64,000 bases of DNA from Dermatophagoides farinae (taxonomy: Eukaryota; Arthropoda; Arachnida; Sarcoptiformes; Pyroglyphidae). The DNA lies in contig NC_134679.1 of NCBI RefSeq assembly GCF_024713945.1, forward strand, positions 5,027,001 to 5,091,000, written 5' to 3'. The position numbers and the translations under genes were made by a program. Position 1 is the stretch's first letter, and every line of letters starts with the position of its first letter. Shown in pieces: positions 54,205 through 64,000 of this stretch. The notes under the pieces are model-generated. The model was not told where the DNA came from. It did no database searches and was given only the letters and a program-made list of their open reading frames with translations.

Positions 54205-55263
54205 TTAGATATAATGAATAGTGACTAACTGATCAAATTGGACTTTTTTTCCAGGCCAATTCCATGCCAATGTTGATTGATCATCATCATCATCATTTTT
54301 TTGATGTCCAAATAATAATTTTTTTGAACATTTTTTGGCCATCTTTGTTGGTCGCCGTAGTATTGATTTTATTTTTAATCGTTTTTTATGTTTTTTATCA
54401 CTGTGACGATGATGATGTTTGTCATGTTTGTTAAGCTTTTTTTTAATTTTCTTTGAAATCAATGATGATGATGATAATGATTTTAAACCTTTCTTTTTTT
54501 TCATTATTTTATCCATAAGTTTTCGACGACTTTCACTTGTTTGTAATTCTCCAGGTTCAGTGTCGATATCATCATTTAAAACAACAATGAATCCATCATG
54601 AGTCAATGAATTCTTTTTCCGTTCATCTGGATTGCTATCTGATGTGGTTTTGGTTAATAATTCACCATTATAGTATTCTCCTGCACAATCATCAATAAGC
54701 TGTCTGGATCCAAATGAATCACATATGGTTGTTGTTGTGTTTGTTGCTGAATCCAATTCAGTAGTAGCCAGTTCGGGATCTAACAATTTATTCTTGTAAT
54801 AAGTATAACGTTGAGGATTACTATAAGTCAAGCTTGCATTATTTGTGATGGTAGTTGATAAATCTTCCGAGTAATGACGATTTTTCATCGGTTTTGATTT
54901 AATTATTTTGTCATTGTCAGAAATATGAAGCGAATGTTGATCTGTTGGAAAATCAATGTCATCTTTTGATTGAATTTTGTTTGTTTTATAATGCATGATA
55001 AACAACACGGTTATAGCAATTGCCAATATTGTTACCAATAATGCAAATAGAGCAAATAGACCAGTCTTGTGCATAACCAATAACATTACCTGATCATTAT
55101 TAATTCGTATGGTAGCATCTTCTTGTTTTTTTGGTTGTTGTTGCATTTCGACATGTTTCTTTAATGGTTTTCGTTCTTCAATTTCAACCAATGAATAAGC
55201 AAATAAAGCTTTGTACAGTAGTATAACACAATACAATATGATTGATTGAAAAATTACAGCCAT
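54205..55263 (-). CDS. Membrane protein with basic tail and PP1 docking motifs
   Basis: A single open frame of 352 codons from ATG 55263-55261 to TAA 54207-54205. Residues 3-25 are hydrophobic (signal peptide or signal anchor), and residues 67-91 form a clear transmembrane helix (LFALFALLVTILAIAITVLF). The rest is hydrophilic, with Ser/Thr/Asn-rich middle parts and a very Lys/His-rich section from about 250. Two short motifs stand out: SILR at 300-303, fitting the SILK-type consensus [GS]IL[KR], and KVQF at 340-343, fitting the RVxF consensus, in the usual N-to-C order. Both dock protein phosphatase 1 in known regulators. This suggests a membrane-anchored PP1 partner, but the motifs are short and I do not recognise the family. 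A GTTAGT just after the KVQFDQ codons could be a donor giving a different C-terminus. Confidence 0.75.
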   Translation of the reverse strand: MAVIFQSIILYCVILLYKALFAYSLVEIEERKPLKKHVEMQQQPKKQEDATIRINNDQVMLLVMHKTGLFALFALLVTILAIAITVLFIMHYKTNKIQSKDDIDFPTDQHSLHISDNDKIIKSKPMKNRHYSEDLSTTITNNASLTYSNPQRYTYYKNKLLDPELATTELDSATNTTTTICDSFGSRQLIDDCAGEYYNGELLTKTTSDSNPDERKKNSLTHDGFIVVLNDDIDTEPGELQTSESRRKLMDKIMKKKKGLKSLSSSSLISKKIKKKLNKHDKHHHRHSDKKHKKRLKIKSILRRPTKMAKKCSKKLLFGHQKNDDDDDQSTLAWNWPGKKVQFDQLVTIHYI

Positions 55264-56458
55264 AATAACAACTGTGTAGAATATTTTGATTGGAAAATCG
55301 ATTAATATTTGTATCGGTCATTGTTTTCTATTGAATTCTGGAACAATTATAAAAATCCAACAATTACTATTTTTTTCCTATTGTTCAATATATTGGTTAG
55401 CAACTAAACTATTAACAAATAAACAAATAAAACAATTAATTAGTCACTACACATGAAATTGTTCATTAGGTTAGTTGATTAATGTGATTACCGATTAACA
55501 AGAAGCTGCACAAGAATTTATGCTATAGAATTCAACTTTTCTAATGGATAATAAATCGATATTAAAGATCATTGATCATTCTATTGAAAAAACATCATCA
55601 TCATCTATGAGTGGCCATTTGTTTACCGTTTTTTTTACTGGCTACATTAAGAATCAAATTCGTTTGTGTGTACTATTTGTGTGAATTTTTATATTTGGTT
55701 GCCATGTCATTTCAAAAAATTGTCAATCCCGGGAAACATTTAGATCAAAAAAAATTTTAAATGTCGAATGGTTCATTGTTTTTTTTTTTTTTGAAAAGAA
55801 TATTGTTGCTGACGGCGGCTGTTATCCCTAAAAAAAAGAGTTACGACAATGACGACAACCATCTCTCATGGTGATGATCAATATGAAAATTATCTGTGAT
55901 GGAAAACAATACAATACCTCTTTCACTGGGACACACACACATAAATTATTATTAGATAGATATTTGGGCGTCGGTCTTCTATTTATTTCATCATCATTCA
56001 ATTCACACGAAACAAACATTAAATTATTCGATCTTATAATGAATGAATGAATGAATGATGATAATGTATATGCAACACCATAGAGAATGTTGAATAGAAT
56101 AAAAGAACAATAGATATTGCACATTGTCAATGATTCTGAATTTAATTACAAACTCTCATCAATTGACAATGAAAGCTTTTCGATCAAAAATACGAAAAAA
56201 AAAATTGATCATTGGCCTAACCATGAAAAAAAACATTGATCAGATCATCATCATCAATTCATTTTTTTTGTTTTATTTTGAAAAAGGTCAGCAAGATTCT
56301 GTTTTTTTATATGAAGGACAAATGGAATGATTTTTTCTTTTTTTTTTTTGGGAAGACTGTCAATTGATAAATTCACAATAATTTTATAACTGCAACTTTT
56401 GACTTTTTCATTCTCATTAAATATTATTAAACTGATATCAATTCATTCATATGTGAAA
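55264..56458. other. Intergenic, likely 5' region of the membrane-protein gene
   Basis: AT-rich, with few long microsatellites. No TATA box is evident immediately upstream of the 55263 start codon. A (GAAT)n run lies at about 56040-56056. No protein-like frame was found. Confidence 0.45.
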
Positions 56459-56647
56459 ATGGTCACATACACAGTTCATTTGCTTGGTTTATGTTGTTCA
56501 CCATCACCAAAAGGTATTGAGCTGACTAAAGCATTGATGATGGTGAAGAAAAAAGAAAAAAAAAGTTTAACTGGTAAATTTAACAGCTTGACAATACAAA
56601 ATTTGATCCAATGGATGCATCCAAATGTGAACATTTGGCCCCTTTGA
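56459..56647 (+). pseudogene. Possible GST N-terminal relic, 62 codons
   Basis: ATG at 56459, TGA at 56645-56647, AATAAA shortly after (about 56659). The peptide opens VTYTVHLLGLCCSPSPKG, resembling the first strand and catalytic-Ser turn of delta/epsilon glutathione transferases (x-L-x-G-x-x-x-SPP-x-R). Near its end it has a KK-x-LTG-x(3)-LT pattern and MHPNVNIWPL, which aligns position by position with the family's NPQHTIPTL-like cis-proline segment but with the proline displaced. The following exon (Glu-Ser turn and all-helical domain) is absent. The resemblance is weak and partly composition-driven; an unrelated small ORF is the alternative. Confidence 0.3.
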
Positions 56648-57938
<1,291 letters not shown>

Positions 57939-58148
57939 TTGGTGTCTATAAATGAGAATTATATTGAATGAACATAATAAAATATTAAATCATTTAGCAA
58001 GCGATTGCGCCAGTTAAGTAAAGCTCATATATGTGTACAATACTCAAAAGTAACATTATTTGTATACAGAGAGGATGTGTTCAAATTTGGTTATTGTTTT
58101 TATACTACTTGTTTTTCTTTTCTTTGAATAAAAAAACTTCTTTACATC

Positions 58149-58923
58149 TTAGGCATCATAATCCGATTTGAATTTAGCCGGATCATAGATCGCGAAATGA
58201 ATAGCATCATAGTCAGTAAACATAATTTTTAGTGTTTGAAATACAATGCGTGAGCATGATTCAATACAGTTGTTATAAAAAAAACATAGTCTTAACCATA
58301 TCATTATAAATTTTGGTAGCCATCTTCACCATTTGTTTCTAACAATATTGGTTCTGAATGTGCAACAAAAAAAAACTCAGGGCATACATTATTATTTGGG
58401 GCCCGTGTTAAGTGAACAATTGGGAGACAACGAACAAAAAAAAAAGAATCAATAAAACTCTCATTATGTAAGAAAGCATAGTTTTTCCGTCTTTTCGTCA
58501 AACTATATGGGGATTTTAGATCAATTTTGTTTCAATGTAAAGGGTATGTTGCCATACATTTAATGGCAACTTTTTCATTCTGGATGTTGGATAACATTCA
58601 TTTCGAATACAATAGTTTGTGTTGGCAAAACTAAAAATTTTTCATTTTATATATATATTGAAGATCGATATAAAGGCAATTTTTATTTTCTTTTTTTTCA
58701 TTCTTTGGTTTTTTTTCTGAGTTGTATGGTAACCATTCACGATTTGTGATAAGTGTCGAATGTCTTCAACAACAAAGAAAAAATGGTTCGGATGTGATGA
58801 ATACAGAACCTGTGTTCGAACATCATCATCATCATCAGATGTGAATGGGTGACCCATTAAATTTACAATTTTTATTGTAGATAATTGCACTTTCACCAAA
58901 CAAAAAAAAAATCTCAATCTCAA
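58149..58923 (-). pseudogene. Frame-broken coding region of unknown family
   Basis: On the minus strand a chain of protein-like segments runs in changing frames. From high to low coordinate they include DVRTQVLYSSHPNHFFFVVE; after a possible intron ending TTTTTAG (58631), NYCIRNECYPTSRMKKLPLN; then SPYSLTKRRKNYAFLHNESF and HSEPILLETNGEDGYQNL; and finally ESCSRIVFQTLKIMFTDYDA to a TAA at 58151-58149. Each change of frame falls at or near an A/T run (about 58520, 58308 and the T8 run near 58279). Either this is a recently decayed gene or the assembly carries homopolymer indels. The clean frames of the aquaporin, protease and membrane-protein genes argue for true decay. I do not recognise the family; the first segment has a vague Tudor-like look, which I would not rely on. 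Confidence 0.4.
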
Positions 58924-60752
58924 TGATCATGAAGAAAGAAATTTTTTTTTTTGTAAAATCATGCTCGTAAATTCCCCACACAAAAACATGCACACATTAT
59001 TTCATTTGGTTCAATTGTCTGGCCTTAATTTTCATTTATTTTTTTTTGTTTTGTTTTGTCTGTAAAAAAAAAAATTCCAATCAGTTACGACGTGTATAAT
59101 CAATGCTTTTTTGTTTGTATACAGATTTTCCTAATTTATTATATCAAAAAAAACGTAAATGTATGATATAACTGATGAGCTAAGATTCATTCAAGCAAGA
59201 ATTAGTCGTGTTTTGTGTGTGTGTGTGTGTGTGTGTGATTATAATAATATTCAGAATCAATCAGTATTGTATTTGGTTCTCAATAGTTCATGTTGGTTTT
59301 TTTTGTTCTGATTTTCGATTGTCGGTATCATCATCATCATCATCATCATTATTCTTTCTATTCATATAAATGCCAATGGCAAATATGGCCATACAAATAT
59401 CTGTTTGTTTCGTTTATATTTTTTTTTGTGTTTCAGGAATTCATGGCCAATTTAGTTACCCATTGTATGTGTCTGTGTGTGTTTGTCTATACGCACACAC
59501 ACACAATGAATGCCCCGTAAACAATAGCCGATTCTATTTCATTCCATTCCAATCTCAGGTTGTTTAAATGTTTTGATGCTTGATTTTGTTGTTGTTGTTG
59601 TTGTAGTTGTTTTTTTTGCTGATTTCAAACATTATTCTTCTAAATAGAATGAAATTCAAATAGAAATGAATTTATCATTCAATATTTGTTATGTTATTGG
59701 CTGTTGTTGTTTGGTTTGTTTCCATCTTTTATCTTTTTTATTTTCATTTTTTTTTATTATATGTCGACAGGAAAAAACGTCGTCGTCGTCGTTGTTCAGG
59801 TTGATGTTGATGAATATTTCAATTCAGAAATTCACCAAACGAAAAAAAAATTCAATGGATGCATTCATTCATTGAAACTTTACTTCAATAGTTCGTAATT
59901 CACATTCTTTATTCGAATATTATTATTTTATTCTTTTTTCTTCGTTCATATACAAACAACACAATAGCCATTCGCCATATACAATTTTACTTAAAAGTAA
60001 AATTTTTCTTTTGTATAGTTTGTGTGTGTGTGTGTGTGTGTGTGGTTGCCATTTTGAAAATTGAAAAAAAAATATACAAGTAAAATGAAATAAATTTCTG
60101 ACATGCTTGTTGTTTTCCCGTCTCTTTTTTTTTCTTATTCCAAAATTCTGGTTGGTTGTCGTTGTTTCTTTATTTCTATGTTCATACAGACCACACACAC
60201 ACACACACACACACACAATCGCTGGTGGTGGTAAATATAAAGTATGCAAAAATTTTTGATAATCAAATTGAATCAATATATACTCTTCAAATTCTATTCA
60301 ACTTTCTCATTCTCTTGTTTAGCAGCATTAATGTTTGAATTATAACAATACAGCACACACATACACACACACTTAAAGAGGATATTAAATGGAAAATAAC
60401 AGGACCTCGATATTAGTTAACCTCGATCAAAAACTCGTTCCAAGTAGAAACAAAGATTTTTAACCCAGATAGTTTCTTTCATTAAATAGTCATTAAATAT
60501 AATATATGTATGGAGAATGATTTTCAATCATACTACAATCTCTATTCATTCTATTGGTCCCTCCTTCTCTCTCTTTTTTTTTTTTTTGGTCCATATGAAT
60601 ACTGTTATACTACATTTCTAAATATTCCATATTCTCTGTCTCGAATAAGGATTACTCTTCATTATTATAATTTGAACATTTAACATCCAGTAACTATTAT
60701 CATCATCATCATCATTATCTATGATGATCCCCATCATTACTGGATTGCTCAT
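58924..60752. other. Intergenic, no gene seen
   Basis: (GT)n at 59214-59237, (CAT)n at 59329-59348, (TTG)n at about 59587-59605, and (TG)n and (CA)n near 60020-60042 and 60192-60218. A possible terminal motif of a pogo-type element lies at 60400-60442. No confident coding was found. Confidence 0.45.
60400..60442 (+). mobile_element. Possible pogo/Tigger-like terminal remnant
   Basis: The block opens CAGGACCTCGAT and repeats ACCTCGAT 16 bp later (60404-60411 and 60420-60427), followed by an ACTCGTTCC stretch. Terminal repeats of pogo/Tigger-type elements begin CAG and carry repeated ACCTCGAT-like words. I found no matching inverted end and no transposase nearby, so this is at best one eroded end. 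Confidence 0.25.
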
Positions 60753-60981
60753 TTACTTTTCATAAACATACAATGGATTGCCGGCTTTGTAACGTGGACA
60801 TGTTTGACCTAAAACGATTTCATCGGTGGGCTAGAAGGATCCATATTTTAGTTATTTTTTTCCACTGATAGAAAGGTGAAATTATTATTATTGAATCTAA
60901 CCATTGAGCTTACTGGTTATATTGGAACCACTACCACTTGTTTCGATAAATAGAATGAATGATCCAATCGGACCAGAATGC
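60753..60981 (-). pseudogene. Two orphan exon-like pieces
   Basis: A piece at 60981-60914 has a TTAAACAG acceptor and GTAAGC donor and reads HSGPIGSFILFIETSGSGSN. A second at 60830-60753 follows a TTCTAG acceptor and reads PTDEIVLGQTCPRYKAGNPL then YVYEK and TAA. The first ends in phase 1 but the second needs phase 0, so they do not join in frame. They may be remains of a decayed gene or parts of a gene whose other exons I missed. An upstream candidate with FGAERLNIGKKYET and a GTAAAG donor lies near 61090-61135. Confidence 0.3.
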
Positions 60982-63758
60982 CTGTTTAAAGAATAAAAGA
61001 AAAAGAGCTGCCTATTCACAATTTACATTCACAGTATGTCGATATTTGATGAACATCATGGTTGTGGATATTGTCTCACTCTTTACTTGTTTCATATTTT
61101 TTTCCAATGTTTAGTCGCTCGGCTCCAAAATGACAGACTCAAATGACCGTTATATTTTCATTGATGTAGTGGTCTTCATTTTTTTTCTTGGCGATGACAT
61201 TCTCAGTACGCCACTACGCCACAAGAAAAAAAACCGATAGAAGACAGCAAAAAGCAAGTTATACTAGCTATGAATCAGGCGCCAGTTTTAAATGTTCGAA
61301 TATATTCTGTCTGTGAAATTTGCGTTTACATCTAATGCCATTTTTTTTGTATAGCAACTGAATGAATGAATGAATGGAAGAAGAAAAAGACCAGCCCACA
61401 CATAGCCCACATGCAGGAATTCTGAATTTTGTGTCGTCATTATTGATTGTGAATTGAAGAATTGTGAAAAGAGATGTTCGAGTTACGACCAAACCATTCA
61501 ATAAGTGTTCAGTGCTTGGCCAGACATCCGCTGGACCATATCGTCGTTAGTGTCTAATGTTGTTGTTTGATTGACGTTTGTGCGTGTGTGTGTGTTTGTT
61601 GATCATCAACGTGTTGGTCCTAGAATACCAACAATATGTCCATTGTGTTTGATCATAACAACAGCCAAATCAATTCGGATTGATTTATATAATTATTATT
61701 ATTATTATTGGATCATCTTCATCAATAATTTGATTTTTTTTCAAATCAAATTCTGATTATTATCATCGCCGTCATAGTGTTTGTGCTAGTGGTTGCTTGC
61801 TGTTCATATTTCCATTTATCAATTTTAAAGTGTCTATTGTTCATTTTTATCACCATTTGTAATAACTAATACCAAAAAAAAAACATCGACTAACCAACCA
61901 CCTAAACGACAGAATTTTTTTTCTGACTTATTCTTCGTCATCGATACGACTTTGTAATTTGTTTTTTTTTTGTTTTTTGTTTTAAGGGTAAGCAGAGGCT
62001 ATTTAAAAATTGGAAAAAAAGTCAGATTCACACTTACGGGTTTAATTATCCGATTCGGCACACATCTTATTCATTTGATTAAACATTTTTCATTACTAAT
62101 TACATCATGAGCATAATCTATTTATTGGCATAAATATGTATTTTCAAAGTTAATTATGTAAATAAGTTATGATTACATTTACATTGACGGAAAATTTATT
62201 CCGCTAGCTAAAATAGATTATATTCAGTTTTTAAGATTGAATATTCACTGGAAATTATCAGCACCCAAGATGTTAATGTGATTTGAGTCATATCTATATT
62301 GTGCAATTAAAATCAATTTTTTTTTGCATTCGTTTCATGAATTTTAATGAATGAATGCCATGATTACATCATGAATGGCAAATTTTTCATTTCTTGATTT
62401 TGTATCTTTTTTTTATGAAATCGACAATCATAAATTCTTATATTCTTTAACCTTGGTGATAATTAACTATTTCTATGCTTTGAAGTTGATTTAACATGAT
62501 GAATTTTGATAATATTATCGTGGTGTGTTTTTATCATCCGATACTACTATTGCATCGTTAATTCGGAGGATCATTTCGGATTTACTCGATCAGTCAGAAG
62601 AAGAATCTATTCAATGTATCCATTCATCCGGTATATTAATCATGCTTGAAACAAATGAGATCATTGGATAAAAAGAGACATTCATTCGATAATGGCCACT
62701 GAACAGGCTTATCTTAGCAAAACACACAAACACAAACACATGATCATCATTAGGGTTGATATTTTAAATCGAGTAATTTTCCAGAAAAAGATTCCATTAA
62801 TTAGCTATTAGTGACTTGAATTATCAACAATAAGTATCTGTAACAAACAACATTAACGGTAAATTCTATAGGGTCAATAAATCTAATATATGTATAAGTT
62901 ATCCAATGAAACTATGGTAGGCAAAGGATTCTTTCATCATATTGAGTTTGTTTTCTAGGTAATATAGCCTGGCCTTATGCATTCATTTGGCCATAACATC
63001 TCTTGAGGTTTATTTTTTTTCCTGATTCATCCAATTTATTTGGGTTTGTTATAAATTCTTGTTCTATTTATCTAAATAATTAATAGTAATACATTTTTTT
63101 TCTTGATTACGCATCGTGAAATATAATTTTCTGGGTCCCAGACCCACACACACGATGAACAAGAGATAAAGAGAGAAAGATAGATAGAAAAACTAATTTA
63201 GCATCATCCACCACACCACGAATCCAATCAAGAACAGAGAAAAAAAAACTAATTCTATATGTGAAAAAATTCATTGAAAATGAGGATGCTCTTAGATTTT
63301 TTTTCCAGTTTTTACATGTGCATTCAATTGCTTTAAATGTAATGATGATGATGAAAATGAAAATAAAAGTTTGAGCCATATTTGATACTATCTTGAATCA
63401 ATAATTGGTAACAATATATATCATCATCATTTGTTAGAATTGTGAAACGAGCAAAATCAAAAAAAAAAAAAAAAAAATAAAAAATAAAAAATAAATTATT
63501 GCCATTCAAATGTATCATATACAGGAATGAAATAACTGAAAAACGAATAGACGAATGAACGGATGAATTTAAAATGTATAAAGCCACCAAAAATCGATTT
63601 TTATTGACTTGAAATAAAAATTTAAAAAAAAATTCCAAAGAAATGACTGGCTAGCCTTAGAATTGTTGTAAAAATGCATATAAAAAAAAGTCTGAAAACA
63701 GAATTATTATTATTATTATACGAGATTCCTATTCAGAATGAGACTTGTTTACGCATGC
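60982..63758. other. Intergenic, no confident gene
   Basis: AT-rich with moderate microsatellite density. Scattered short protein-like stretches occur (for example on the plus strand around 62555-62650) but none has a convincing start, splice sites or family resemblance. Confidence 0.4.
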
Positions 63759-63965
63759 TTATTGTTTGTCAGTAGTAAAATTCCATAGTTTCATAGTCCA
63801 TTTCAATAGACTATGATAGTCAAAAAAAAAGAAGAAAAAATTTATGTTTTCCAATCTCAACTCTTCAATTAAAATGGATTTGGCCATCAAAGTTGGCCGT
63901 TGTTTATTGTTGTTTACAAACATTACTAGACTTTGCTTGGCTTCCATCAATAATTGTAGTAACAT
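63759..63965 (-). CDS. Small ORF at the right edge, 68 aa
   Basis: ATG at 63965-63963, preceded in frame by TAG and TAA, and a TAA at 63761-63759. The first 40 residues look helical and protein-like (LLQLLMEAKQSLVMFVNNNK, then LMAKSILIEELRLENIN). A Phe run from a T-rich tract and a Trp-containing end follow. It may be a real first exon, with the T-rich tract non-coding, or chance. No family is recognised. Confidence 0.25.
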   Translation of the reverse strand: MLLQLLMEAKQSLVMFVNNNKQRPTLMAKSILIEELRLENINFFFFFFDYHSLLKWTMKLWNFTTDKQ

Positions 63966-64000
63966 ATCAATCTATTAATCATTTGCATTTGAGTAGGTTT

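Noticed and set aside
61180-61240. Minus-strand GTGGCGTAGTGGCG block resembling a tRNA-derived SINE head
   Set aside because: No convincing B box at the expected distance and no poly-A or simple-repeat tail; insufficient.

Overview
This window looks like nuclear DNA from an arthropod, most likely an acariform (astigmatan) mite. It is strongly AT-rich and dense in ATG/CAT, GTT/CAA, CA, GA and homopolymer microsatellites. Its genes are split by spliceosomal introns, and the two best-recognised genes are an aquaporin with a long Ser/Gly/Asn tail and a chymotrypsin-like S1 protease with a prepro-leader. The mite assignment is an inference from style and gene content, not a database result.

Layout. 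1-22150: no convincing host gene. The notable item is a 5'-truncated Helitron remnant (2506-3163, minus strand) with a textbook 3' terminus, three GC-rich palindromic repeats and the C-terminal end of its helicase. 22151-38970 (plus): the 3' two thirds of a big-brain-like aquaporin in four exons separated by 8.6, 1.5 and 5.5 kb introns; the exons carrying the first NPA half were not found and probably lie upstream of the window. The first of these introns holds very long (GA)n, (CA)n and (CT)n tracts. 38971-46956: 3' UTR and intergenic DNA with one 203-bp tandem duplication. 46957-48922: an approximately 2-kb unit bracketed by arrays of a GTACACTACC-type motif, containing at least one small open reading frame and a two-sided polyadenylation region; it resembles a DNA transposon with subterminal repeats but I cannot name a superfamily.

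50262-55263 (mainly minus strand) is the second gene cluster: a small one-pass membrane ORF, the two-exon chymotrypsin-like protease, a poorly resolved spliced gene immediately upstream, and a 352-residue single-exon membrane protein whose basic tail carries both a SILK-type and an RVxF-type PP1 docking motif.

55264-64000 is mostly non-coding but holds protein-like debris: a degenerate GST-like N-terminal segment, a minus-strand coding-like stretch broken by several frame changes in A/T runs (58149-58923), orphan exon-like pieces near 60.8 kb, a possible pogo/Tigger-type terminal motif and a small ORF at the right edge. No rRNA, tRNA or CRISPR array was recognised.
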